DNA from: Bog-793 sp963761425
Lineage (GTDB): Bacteria > Actinomycetota > Acidimicrobiia > Acidimicrobiales > Bog-793
Direction: 5' to 3'
Length of the DNA: 64,000 nucleotides
NCBI GenBank assembly: GCA_963761425.1
Contig: CAVXGQ010000005.1
Span: 1 to 64,000, forward strand
Shown here: piece after piece, positions 18,218 to 26,086 of the stretch
Layout of the letters: each line of letters opens with the position of its first letter
Position numbering within the stretch: the stretch's first letter is position 1
The notes under the pieces: generated by a model
Seen by the model: the letters and a program-made list of their open reading frames with translations, nothing else
Told to the model about the DNA's origin: nothing
Database searches by the model: none
Program-made: the position numbers and the translations under genes

Positions 18218-18511
18218 TCAGCCCCTCTTCTTTCTCTTCACCTTGATCGTTTCGGAGGACAGGAGCTCCTGCACCTCGGCGAGCGTCGAGGTCGAGGCGG
18301 GGATCGCGAGGTCCGAGGGGGTGATGACCGTCGGGTCGAGCGGCTTGCCCGCGGTGTGCACCGTCTTTACCAGGGCGGCCAGCGCCTTGGTGAACGCGGC
18401 GACATCGTTCTTATCGAGGGCCTTGCCGAGTTTCACGTCCAGGCCGTCGAGTTTCTTGGCGGTCGACTTGTCGACCTTGTACTGGCCGTCTTCGAGGATC
18501 CGGACGATCAT
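18218..18511 (-). CDS. pspAA: PspA-associated protein PspAA
   Basis: A 97-aa protein with the family opening MIVRILEDGQYKVDKSTA and central VAAFTKALAALVKTVHTAG, and a basic C terminus KVKRKKRG. PspAA is encoded beside pspA in many actinobacteria and archaea and is thought to form part of the PspA membrane-stress complex. Its ATG overlaps the pspA stop (ATGA, 18508-18511), so it is translationally coupled to pspA. Confidence 0.85.
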   Translation of the reverse strand: MIVRILEDGQYKVDKSTAKKLDGLDVKLGKALDKNDVAAFTKALAALVKTVHTAGKPLDPTVITPSDLAIPASTSTLAEVQELLSSETIKVKRKKRG

Positions 18512-19380
18512 GACTCACCTTCTTTGTCCTCGAGGGTGAACGGACCTGGGGTGGCCGCGGCGGCCTTTGGCGACGCCTCTTGGACCGGCTCGGCGTCGGC
18601 GACCTTGTCGTCTTCCGGTGGTGACGCCGCCTCGGCCGTCTCCTCCGGCTTTTCCGCGGTGGCCAGCGCGCCAGCGGGGGCGCCAACCGCCAGCTGACCT
18701 TTCAGCTGGGCCAGCTCGGCGTCGACCTGACCCGACCGGGAGGCCTTGTCGAGTTCGGCCTGGATGGGGTCGGTGCTTCCGGTGAGGTCGGTGAGCGCTC
18801 CCGAGGCCAGGAGCTCGTCGACGGCGCCGGCCCTGGCCTGCATCTGGGCGATCTTGTCCTGGGCCCGTTGCATGGCCATGCCGGTGTCGCTCATCGATTC
18901 GGAGATGCCGGAGACGGCCTCGCCGATCTTGGTCTGGGCCTGGGCCGCGGTGTAGCTCGCCTTGAGTGTCTCCTTCTGGGTCCGGAAGGCTTCGACCCGC
19001 GACTGCAGCTGCTGGGTCGTCTGGACCAGCTTGTCCTCCTGGGCGACCAGCTGGTCGTGCTGGGTCTTCAACTGCTCGAGCTGGGTGGCGATGGCGGCCC
19101 GCCGGGTGAGCGCCTCGCGAGCGAGGTCCTCGCGGTTCTGCCCGAGGGCGGCGCGCGCCTGATCCTGGAGCTTGTTGGCGCTCGCCTGGAGCTGCTCGGC
19201 TTGGAGCTCGATCCGCTTGCGGGCGGTGGCGACGTCGGCGACTCCCCGGCGAACCTGCTGGAGCTGCTCGAGCTGCTTCTCGTAGGAGAGGTCGAGTGTG
19301 TCGCGAGGATCCTCCACGCGGTCGAGGACCTTGTTCGCCTTCGCCTGCACCACACCGCTCAGGCGTTTCATCACGCTCAT
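18508..19380 (-). CDS. pspA: Phage shock protein A (PspA/IM30 family)
   Basis: A 290-aa peripheral membrane protein of the ESCRT-III-like PspA/Vipp1 family. The start MSVMKRLSGVVQAKANKVLD, with the amphipathic N-terminal helix, and the long coiled coil (about residues 25-210, rich in Gln, Glu and Arg) are diagnostic. An Ala/Pro/Glu-rich tail of about 60 residues follows. The ATG at 19380 is preceded by GGAGGGAG, 6 nt upstream; a longer frame to 19455 lacks a better start. It is first of the four-gene psp operon. Confidence 0.92.
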   Translation of the reverse strand: MSVMKRLSGVVQAKANKVLDRVEDPRDTLDLSYEKQLEQLQQVRRGVADVATARKRIELQAEQLQASANKLQDQARAALGQNREDLAREALTRRAAIATQLEQLKTQHDQLVAQEDKLVQTTQQLQSRVEAFRTQKETLKASYTAAQAQTKIGEAVSGISESMSDTGMAMQRAQDKIAQMQARAGAVDELLASGALTDLTGSTDPIQAELDKASRSGQVDAELAQLKGQLAVGAPAGALATAEKPEETAEAASPPEDDKVADAEPVQEASPKAAAATPGPFTLEDKEGES

Positions 19381-19546
19381 CGCTCGCTCCCTCCGAGGCG
19401 TACCGGCCCTTGGGCGACCGGTCCTCTCCCAGACCTTCCCGCACCCGCGACACAACGGTCGCGGCTCATCGACCCTGCGAGCATACGCCGGGCCCAGGCG
19501 CCCTGACGCTCGGGGCTCGTCTGATCGGATATCGAAGGACGGGCGG

Positions 19547-19552
19547 TAGATT
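19547..19552 (+). promoter_or_regulatory. Putative -10 box for leaderless mca transcript
   Basis: TAGATT (TANNNT) ends 7 nt before the mca ATG at 19560, and there is no Shine-Dalgarno sequence between them. It lies in the divergent gap between pspA and mca. Confidence 0.5.
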
Positions 19553-19559
19553 CCTTTCC

Positions 19560-20447
19560 ATGTCCGAGTGTCTCTGCCTTCTCGCCGTGCACGCCCATCC
19601 CGACGACGAGGCGTCCAAGGGTGCCGGGACCATCGCGCGCTACCACGCCGAAGGGGTGCACACCGTGCTCGTCACCGCCACCGGCGGCGAAGAGGGCGAG
19701 ATCCTCAACCCCTCGCTCGACACGCCCGAGGTCCGCGCCGAGCTCGCTGCCATCCGCCGACGTGAGCTCGACGCCGCGGCGGAGGTGATCGGTTACGACG
19801 AAGTCGTGTTGCTGGGGTACCGAGATTCGGGAATGCCCGACACTCCGGCGAACGACGATCCACGCTGTTTCGCCCAGGCTCCGCTGGCCGAGGCGGTCGG
19901 ACGATTGGTCGCCGAGATACGCCGGGTGCGGCCGCAGGTGGTCGTGACCTATCCCGACGAACAGAGCCGGTACCGGCATCCCGATCACCTGCGGGTGCAC
20001 GAGATCTCGGTCGCAGCCTTTGAAGCCGCCGGCGACCCCGACGCCTTTCGCTGGGCCGGGGAGCCCTTCCAGCCCCTGAAGCTGTACTACACGATCTGGT
20101 CGCTCGAGCAGACGATGCGGCGCCACGAGAAGTTCCTGGAGCTCGGCATCGAGTCGCCGTACGCCGAGTGGTTCGAGGACGGTTGGCCCAACCGGGTGGG
20201 CGAGGTCGCTCCGACGGCGAGGATCGACGTCCGGGACTACTACGATGCCCGCCGCGGCGGGCTCCTCGCCCACGCCACGCAGATCGACCCGTCGTCGCCG
20301 TTCTGGTTCGGACTGCCCGAGGACGTCGACCGGGCCCTGTACGCGGTGGACGCCTACGTGTGCGCGCGTAACCTCGCGGGGCCGATCGGCGAGGAGGACG
20401 ACCTGTTTGCTGGGGTGAGGGAGAAGGTCGGCGCCACCGGGAGGTAG
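19560..20447 (+). CDS. mca: Mycothiol S-conjugate amidase
   Basis: A 295-aa zinc amidase that cleaves mycothiol S-conjugates to a mercapturic acid and GlcN-Ins, a detoxification step restricted to actinobacteria. Zinc motifs are HAHPDDEASKG and YRHPDHLRVHEIS. GGEEGEILNP, LLAHATQIDPSSPFWF and KLYYTIWSLEQTM match Mca rather than the biosynthetic deacetylase MshB. The start at 19560 is set by the TANNNT box 7 nt upstream; the frame extends further but overlaps pspA. Its presence implies the cell makes mycothiol. Confidence 0.92.
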   Translation: MSECLCLLAVHAHPDDEASKGAGTIARYHAEGVHTVLVTATGGEEGEILNPSLDTPEVRAELAAIRRRELDAAAEVIGYDEVVLLGYRDSGMPDTPANDDPRCFAQAPLAEAVGRLVAEIRRVRPQVVVTYPDEQSRYRHPDHLRVHEISVAAFEAAGDPDAFRWAGEPFQPLKLYYTIWSLEQTMRRHEKFLELGIESPYAEWFEDGWPNRVGEVAPTARIDVRDYYDARRGGLLAHATQIDPSSPFWFGLPEDVDRALYAVDAYVCARNLAGPIGEEDDLFAGVREKVGATGR

Positions 20448-20507
20448 AAAGGGGGGACGGCGCGCCGACGGGCGGCGGCCCGTGCAGGTCACCAAGGAGG
20501 TCGCGAC

Positions 20508-20894
20508 GTGTCGAAGTGGCTCACCCAGGAGTGGCTCGACGAGAGCACCCGTCTCGCCGTGAACCAACCGGTCCGTCCGGGGGTGTCGGCGAGGCTCCAA
20601 TACGTCGTCACCGGGGGCCCCGACGGCGACGTGCAGTACTACTGGATCATCGAGGACGGCCAGCTCGTCGAGAACCGGTTGGGCGAGCTCACCGACTCCG
20701 AGGTGACGCTCACCGAGAGCTACGAGGACGCCAAGCGCATGCAACAGGGCGAGCTCGACGCCAACACCGCGTTCATGCAGGGAAAGGTCAAGGTGACCGG
20801 TGACGTGGCCAAGCTCATGGCGCTGCTGCCGATCACCATGTCGCCGGAGTTCGCCGAGTTCCAGAAAGAAGTCCTCGCCATCACCGAGTTCTAG
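20508..20894 (+). CDS. SCP2 sterol-transfer-like domain protein
   Basis: A 128-aa soluble protein with one SCP2-type fold: VSARLQYVVTGGPDGDVQYYW, a central strand region and MQGKVKVTGDVAKLMALLP near the end, the family's hydrophobic-pocket signature. AAGGAGGTCGCGAC gives a strong ribosome-binding site before the GTG. Such small SCP2 proteins probably bind lipid or acyl-CoA ligands; the ligand here is unknown. It lies between mca and an MgtE-like gene and is followed by a GC-rich hairpin. Confidence 0.82.
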   Translation: MSKWLTQEWLDESTRLAVNQPVRPGVSARLQYVVTGGPDGDVQYYWIIEDGQLVENRLGELTDSEVTLTESYEDAKRMQQGELDANTAFMQGKVKVTGDVAKLMALLPITMSPEFAEFQKEVLAITEF

Positions 20895-20896
20895 CC

Positions 20897-20925
20897 CCTC
20901 CGGCCCGGGGACCCCGGGCCGGAGG
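20897..20925 (+). terminator. GC-rich terminator-like hairpin after the SCP2 gene
   Basis: CCTCCGGCCCGG and CCGGGCCGGAGG form a perfect 12-bp stem around a 5-nt loop (GGACC) starting 3 nt after the stop codon. No U-tract follows, as is common for intrinsic terminators in high-GC actinobacteria. Confidence 0.6.
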
Positions 20926-20964
20926 CCCCTCCAACGGCTGGGCCCTGGCCGGTACTATGGGCTC

Positions 20965-21015
20965 GTGGCGAAGCCGCGGTGCCGGTTTCTTGCGGCAACA
21001 CTCGATGCCCCCTGA
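20965..21015 (+). other. Possible leaderless 16-codon leader ORF overlapping the MgtE-like gene
   Basis: TACTAT (20953-20958) fits a TANNNT -10 box, 6 nt before a GTG that opens MAKPRCRFLAATLDAP and stops at 21015, overlapping the ATG at 21005 in another frame. It could be a translated leader coupling translation to the downstream gene. No homologue is known to me. It could equally be chance, with the real start being the ATG at 20957. Confidence 0.25.
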
Positions 21016-22264
21016 GTTCCTCCACCTCTCCTCGATCATCCGGAGCCATCTCGTCGACCCGACGGGGGACCGGATCGGTCGGGTCGACGACCTGATCGTC
21101 CGTCTCGACGGCAAGCCGCACCCGCCCATCACCGGACTCGTCGCACGAGTCGCGGGACGCGAGCTCTATATCCCGATCGAACGGATCGAGACCATGCGGC
21201 CGCGCTTCGTCCAGCTGATCGGGGAGACGCTGGCGCTCGGCCGCTTCGAGCGCCGACCGGGCGAGCTGTTGCTCGCCCGTGACCTCCAGGCCCGTCACCT
21301 GATCCACGTGGTCGGCGCGCACCTCATCCGCGCCAACGAGATCGAACTGGCCGAGGCCGACGGGGTCTGGCAGGTCGTCGGCGTCGACCCCTCGGGACGG
21401 GGCGTACTCCGCCGGCTTCTTCCGCCGCCCCTGGCGCGGCGCATCCGCACCAAGTCGCTCGTCGACTGGGGGAGCATCGAGCCCTTCGTCGCGCACGTGC
21501 CGACGGCGCGCATGCGGATACCGCTGCGCAAGCTCTCCCGCCTGCGTCCGGCCCAGATCGCCGACCTCGTCGAGGCGGCGTCGCACGAGGAGGGCGAGGA
21601 GATCATCGAGGCGGTGAGCCTCGACCGGGAGCTCGAGGCCGACGTCTTCGAAGAGCTCGACTCCGACCACCAGCGGGAGTTCATCGAATCCCGCTCGGAC
21701 GCCGAGGCGGCGCGGGTGCTGGCGACGATGGCACCCGATGATGCCGCCGATCTCATCAACGACCTCGACCAGGATCGGCGTCTCGCGGTGCTCGAGGCGC
21801 TGCCGGCGCGCCAGCAGGCGAAGGTGCGTCGGCTGCTCAGCTACAACCCGGAGACCGGGGGCGGTCTGATGAACCCGGATTTTCTTTCCCTTCCGGGTGC
21901 GACGACGGCTGACGAAGCCCTGAGCGCCATCCGGCGGAGTGACATCGCCCCCGAGGCGCTCGCCACCGTGTACACGAGCGACCCCGAAGGCCGGATCTCC
22001 GGGACGGTCTCGGTGGTGCGGCTCTTAAAGGCCTCCCCCCAGGCCAAGCTGTCCTCGATCGCCGAGCGTGACCCGGTGGTGGTGCGCGCCGACGCCGACA
22101 TCCACTCCATCGTGCGCAAGATGTCGGATTTCAACCTCTCCTCGGCGCCGGTCGTCGACGACGACCACCGCATGCTCGGGGTCATCACCGTCGACGACGT
22201 GTTGGAACTGCTGTTGCCGACGGGGTGGCGACGGGACTTCGGGATGACCGCGACGGACGAGTAG
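21005..22264 (+). CDS. PRC-barrel / MgtE-N / CBS-pair protein without membrane domain
   Basis: A 419-aa soluble protein. Residues 1-75 resemble a PRC-barrel (LVDPTGDRIGRVDDLIVRLDG), and a second barrel-like stretch follows. The middle is an MgtE intracellular N domain (EADVFEELDSDHQREFIESR, APDDAADLINDLDQDRRLAVLEAL), and the C terminus is a CBS pair ending VVDDDHRMLGVITVDDVLELL. No membrane segment follows, so it is not itself an MgtE channel. Similar proteins occur across actinobacteria next to ion-transport genes. With the M-box-controlled NRAMP gene two genes downstream it may sense Mg2+; this is inference. The start 20957 is an alternative. Confidence 0.75.
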   Translation: MPPEFLHLSSIIRSHLVDPTGDRIGRVDDLIVRLDGKPHPPITGLVARVAGRELYIPIERIETMRPRFVQLIGETLALGRFERRPGELLLARDLQARHLIHVVGAHLIRANEIELAEADGVWQVVGVDPSGRGVLRRLLPPPLARRIRTKSLVDWGSIEPFVAHVPTARMRIPLRKLSRLRPAQIADLVEAASHEEGEEIIEAVSLDRELEADVFEELDSDHQREFIESRSDAEAARVLATMAPDDAADLINDLDQDRRLAVLEALPARQQAKVRRLLSYNPETGGGLMNPDFLSLPGATTADEALSAIRRSDIAPEALATVYTSDPEGRISGTVSVVRLLKASPQAKLSSIAERDPVVVRADADIHSIVRKMSDFNLSSAPVVDDDHRMLGVITVDDVLELLLPTGWRRDFGMTATDE

Positions 22265-22364
22265 CCGACCGCGCCCGCCACCAGTCGCCGCCAGCCCGCC
22301 GGTACAGTGAAATCCGGGCGCCTTCTGTGCCCTGGAAAGATCGGCCGGGCCGAACATCCGCGCG

Positions 22365-23870
22365 TTGAGGGTGTTTGCTCCCGTGGTGCTCTTGGTGGCC
22401 GCCGCGGGCTCGCTCGTCAGCGCCGACGCGGCATACGGCTCCTCGCCTTCTTCCAAGGCCCCGACGACGGCCGGGAAGGTCAAGTGGACGACCTGCAAGG
22501 GCCACAAGGACTTCCGCTGCGCCTGGGTTCCGGTGCCGATCGACTACGCGAAACCCTCCCTCGGCACGATCAAGCTCGCGGTGGCGATGCTGCCCGCCAC
22601 CGGCAAGAAGCCGCTTGGCGACGTGTTCATGAACCCGGGGGGACCGGGCGCCTCGGGGGTGGATTTCCTCGAGGAGACCGCGTCGTTGTTCCCGAAATCG
22701 CTGCGGGAGACGTACAACCTGGTGAGCTGGGACCCGCGCGGTGTCGAGCGGAGCGATGCCGTCCAGTGCGTCAATGCCAACGGGATCCGCAAGTTGACGG
22801 AGATCACGCCGCAGCCGTCCACGCCGGCCCAGATCGCGAAGGTGGTGAGCGCGACCAAGCAGTTCATCGCCGGCTGCGTCGCGCACACCTCGCGTCTACT
22901 GCTCGAGAACGTCGGGACCCGCACGACGATCGAGGACCTCGACCGGCTGCGCGCCGACCTGGGCCAGGCCAAGCTCGACTACCTCGGTTTCTCGTACGGG
23001 ACCTACATCGGCGAGCTGTACGCGGAGAAGTACCCGACCCACATCCGGGCGATGGTCCTCGACGGAGCCATCGACCCGGCGCTTTCGTTTTCCGCGCAGG
23101 ACCGCGAGCAGGCACTCGGTTTCGAGGGAGACCTCCATGCCTTCTTCAGCTGGTGCGACCAGAACAAGACGTGCCACCAGCGACTGCCGGATGGCGCGGA
23201 AGCCTCCTATGACAAGCTCTTCAAGTTCTTCGACGCCGGGGGCGTGATCCACGCCGATTTCAAAGCGCTCTACGGCGGGGTCCTGCCGGTGACGCTGGGA
23301 GTCGCCGAGATCGGTGTCATCTCGACGCTGTACTCCACCCAAGCCTGGCCCCTGCTCGGCCTGGCGATCGACCGGGGCCTGCATCACCAGGGCGACCTGC
23401 TTGCCGAGCTGGCCTACGAATACGTGGGGCTGCAGCAAAACGGCACCTTCACCAACGAAGAAGAGGCCAACGTCGCCATCAACTGCGTCGATTCGTCTTC
23501 GCCGCGCAAGCTTTCTTTCTACGAGACCTTCGCCAAGCAGCTCGCCGCGGTGGCCCCCGACTTCGGGGCCTCGGAGGCGTGGGGCTCACTCACCTGCGCC
23601 TACTGGCCGGTGAAGGCGCAGGGAACCCCCGGTCCGATCCACGCCCCGGGCACACCGACGATCCTCGTCGTCGGCTCGACGGGCGACCCGGCGACCCCGT
23701 ATGCCTGGGCCCAGGCCATTGCCTCTCAGCTCGACCACGCGGTACTGCTCACCCGGACCGGCACCGGCCACACCGGGTACTTCTCGAGTGCCTGCATCCG
23801 GCGTTACGTCGACCAGTACCTCGAGACCGTCGCCCTCCCCCCCGCCGGCACGGTCTGTCCCAGCAACTGA
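22365..23870 (+). CDS. Secreted alpha/beta hydrolase, TAP-like (tripeptidyl aminopeptidase family)
   Basis: A roughly 500-aa exported serine hydrolase. An N-terminal signal peptide (VFAPVVLLVAAAGSLVSADA) is followed by GPGASGVDFLEE, the oxyanion region. The nucleophile is in GFSYGTYIGELY, and the TAP-like C domain contains the acid in VVGSTGDPATPYAWA and the His in TGTGHTGYF. Relatives include the Streptomyces Slp proteases and mycobacterial Hip1. Six or more Cys residues suggest disulfides. The start codon is uncertain: TTG at 22365 or GTG at 22371. Substrate is unknown; peptides or esters are both possible. Confidence 0.85.
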   Translation: MRVFAPVVLLVAAAGSLVSADAAYGSSPSSKAPTTAGKVKWTTCKGHKDFRCAWVPVPIDYAKPSLGTIKLAVAMLPATGKKPLGDVFMNPGGPGASGVDFLEETASLFPKSLRETYNLVSWDPRGVERSDAVQCVNANGIRKLTEITPQPSTPAQIAKVVSATKQFIAGCVAHTSRLLLENVGTRTTIEDLDRLRADLGQAKLDYLGFSYGTYIGELYAEKYPTHIRAMVLDGAIDPALSFSAQDREQALGFEGDLHAFFSWCDQNKTCHQRLPDGAEASYDKLFKFFDAGGVIHADFKALYGGVLPVTLGVAEIGVISTLYSTQAWPLLGLAIDRGLHHQGDLLAELAYEYVGLQQNGTFTNEEEANVAINCVDSSSPRKLSFYETFAKQLAAVAPDFGASEAWGSLTCAYWPVKAQGTPGPIHAPGTPTILVVGSTGDPATPYAWAQAIASQLDHAVLLTRTGTGHTGYFSSACIRRYVDQYLETVALPPAGTVCPSN

Positions 23871-24008
23871 ACGGCTCGGGCCTTCGTGGTAAGCCCGACC
23901 GCGACGCCATCGGGGCGGCCGGGATCCCCGAGACGGGCTCGCCGAAGATTCGCTGAACTGCTGGAGCGCCGGGAATCCCCCGGGTAACATTCCCCTGCAA
24001 GCAGTCGC

Positions 24009-24163
24009 ACCTCGTTCGGTGAGGCGGCTCGTCGCACACAGGGCACTGATCCCACCTGTCGAAAGACACTCCGGGTCAGGACAGACCCTCCCGGCACAAG
24101 GGATGGTCCGAAGTGGCTGGCCGGAAGGCCTACGGCGGCGGGCGCCAAAGCTCTGACGAGAGG
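24009..24163 (+). ncRNA. M-box (ykoK leader) Mg2+-sensing riboswitch
   Basis: The conserved blocks of the M-box occur in order: CTCGTTCGGTGAGGC at 24011-24025, CACTGATCCCACCTGTCGAAAGAC (GTCGAAAGAC loop at 24058-24067), GGGTCAGGACAG at 24073-24084, and GCCAAAGCTCTGACGAG at 24144-24160. The ends CCTCGT and ACGAGAGG close the P1 helix. M-boxes fold on Mg2+ binding and switch off Mg2+ transporter genes. Here it stands in the 5' leader of an NRAMP-family transporter about 235 nt downstream. The match is by eye against the known consensus. Confidence 0.88.
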
Positions 24164-24193
24164 GGTGCGCCGAGGCCTTCGCCGCGGTGGTCC

Positions 24194-24235
24194 GTGCCCA
24201 ACGGACTCCACTCCCGCCGACTGGAGCTTGGGCAC
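24194..24235 (+). other. Nested hairpin downstream of the M-box (candidate expression platform)
   Basis: GTGCCCAA pairs with TTGGGCAC, and inside it CTCCA pairs with TGGAG, giving a two-part stem-loop 31 nt after the aptamer. No U-tract follows. It may be part of the expression platform, acting through Rho or by masking translation. The rest of 24236-24397 shows no other clear element than the ribosome-binding site. Confidence 0.45.
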
Positions 24236-24397
24236 GACAAGGGAGAACCCCTGAGCGCTGATAGACGTCCGTCCGAACGACGACGGCGCACGTCTCTGCG
24301 AGGTGACCTGAGGGTTAACTGACCCGCACCGGCCTCCAGCGGGCGTGCGCGAACGATGAGCAACGTCCGTGAAGCCCGACTCTGCGGGAGGTCGAGC

Positions 24398-26041
24398 ATG
24401 GCCAGTCGCGACCATGCCTACGAAGGCGGCGGGTCCGCCGTGCTGGACGAGGCGCACCTCGGTGACATCCAAGGCGCCCTCGGCACGATCAGCGTCGACG
24501 ACACCGGCGCCCGTCGTTCTTTCCTCGCGCGCCTGCTCACGCTGGCGGCGATCGTCGGGCCCGGCCTCATCGTCATGGTCGGCGACAATGACGCCGGCGG
24601 CGTCGCCACCTATGCGCAAGCCGGCCAGAACTTCGGGCTCACGCTTTTGTGGACCTTGCCGCTCCTCATCCCGGTCCTCGTCGTCAACCAGGAGATGGTG
24701 GTCCGGCTGGGCGCGGTGACCGGTGTCGGGCACGCCCGGCTCATCAACGAGCGTTTCGGGCGGTTCTGGGGCGCTTTCTCGGTCGGAGACCTGTTCGTCC
24801 TCAACTTCCTCACCATCGTCACCGAGTTCATCGGGATCAGCCTGGCGCTCGGGTACTTCGGCGTGAGCGAGTACTTTTCGGTGCCGCTCGCCGCGGTGGG
24901 TCTGGTCACGATGACCGCTTCGGGCAGCTTCCGGCGCTGGGAACGTTTCATGCTCCTGTTCGTGGTGGCGAACTTCCTCGTCATCCCCCTGGTCGTCTTC
25001 TCCCACCCCCACCTCGGCCCCGTGGTTCACGGACTGGTCATCCCCGGCGTGCAGGGAGGGGTGAACTCGACCGCCATCCTGCTGGTCATCGCCATCGTCG
25101 GGACCACGGTTGCCCCCTGGCAGCTGTTCTTCCAGCAGTCGAACATCGTCGACAAGCGGATTACCCCGAGGTGGGTGAACTACGAACGGGTCGACACCGT
25201 GCTCGGCTCGTTGGTCACGGTCTTCGCCGCGACCTTGATCGTCGTCACCGCGGCTTTCGCCTTCCGGCACACGCCGCTCGCCGGTCACTTCTCGAACGCC
25301 GCCGGGGTGGCCCAGGGTCTCGAGCACTATCTCGGCAACAGCGCCGGGACGCTGTTCTCGATCGTTCTGCTCAACGCCTCGATCATCGGGGCCGCGGCGG
25401 TGACCCTGGCGACCTCCTACGCCTTCGGCGACATGTTCTCGATGAAGCACTCGCTCCATCGTCGGGTGACCGACGCCAAGGCCTTCTACGCCATCTTCTC
25501 GTCGCTCGTTTTCGTGGCCGCGGCGGTCGTCCTCGTGCCCCGCGCCCCCCTGGGGCTGATCACGATGGCGGTCCAGGCGTTGGCCGGCGTGCTCCTGCCG
25601 AGTGCGACGGTCTTTCTGGTGCTGTTGTGCAACGACCGCCAGGTGCTCGGACCCTGGGTCAACCGGCTCTGGCTGAACATCCTTGCCGGCCTCATCGTCT
25701 CGGTGCTGGTCGCGCTGTCCCTCATCCTCATGGTGACGACGGTGTTTCCCCACATCGACGTGAAGTTCGTCATGTCGCTGCTGGGTGCGGTGCTCGTCGG
25801 GGGGGCGGCCATCGCCGCGGTCCTCGGTCTGCAGGTGCGCGCCCGCCGAGAAGCCCCCCGTGAACCCCGGGCGACGCGGACCCAACGCGAGGGCTGGCGT
25901 ATGCCCCCGTTGACCCTGCTCGCCCGGCCGGTCCTTTCGAGGGGACGCCGGCTGACGATGGTTGCCATGTGGGGATATCTCGCCGTGGCCGTCTCGCTCT
26001 TGGCGGTGAAGGCGGTCCAGCTCGGTATCGGCCAGCACTGA
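24398..26041 (+). CDS. NRAMP-family transporter with non-canonical metal site (probable Mg2+ transporter)
   Basis: A 547-aa membrane protein with about 11-12 helices. In TM1 the canonical DPGN is replaced by D63-N-D-A-G-G (GDNDAGGVATYAQAG). In TM6 the usual MPH is replaced by APWQ (GTTVAPWQLFFQQSN). Loss of the TM6 methionine fits the NRAMP-related magnesium transporters rather than Mn2+/Fe2+ carriers. The M-box riboswitch in the leader independently supports Mg2+. The ATG at 24398 is preceded by GGGAGGTCGAGC; an upstream ATG at 24356 lacks such a site. It has an acidic N-terminal tail of about 40 residues. Confidence 0.88.
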   Translation: MASRDHAYEGGGSAVLDEAHLGDIQGALGTISVDDTGARRSFLARLLTLAAIVGPGLIVMVGDNDAGGVATYAQAGQNFGLTLLWTLPLLIPVLVVNQEMVVRLGAVTGVGHARLINERFGRFWGAFSVGDLFVLNFLTIVTEFIGISLALGYFGVSEYFSVPLAAVGLVTMTASGSFRRWERFMLLFVVANFLVIPLVVFSHPHLGPVVHGLVIPGVQGGVNSTAILLVIAIVGTTVAPWQLFFQQSNIVDKRITPRWVNYERVDTVLGSLVTVFAATLIVVTAAFAFRHTPLAGHFSNAAGVAQGLEHYLGNSAGTLFSIVLLNASIIGAAAVTLATSYAFGDMFSMKHSLHRRVTDAKAFYAIFSSLVFVAAAVVLVPRAPLGLITMAVQALAGVLLPSATVFLVLLCNDRQVLGPWVNRLWLNILAGLIVSVLVALSLILMVTTVFPHIDVKFVMSLLGAVLVGGAAIAAVLGLQVRARREAPREPRATRTQREGWRMPPLTLLARPVLSRGRRLTMVAMWGYLAVAVSLLAVKAVQLGIGQH

Positions 26042-26086
26042 CCGGTGCCGTTTGCCGGAGCTGTGTCGACCGGCGAGGCTTGCCCG

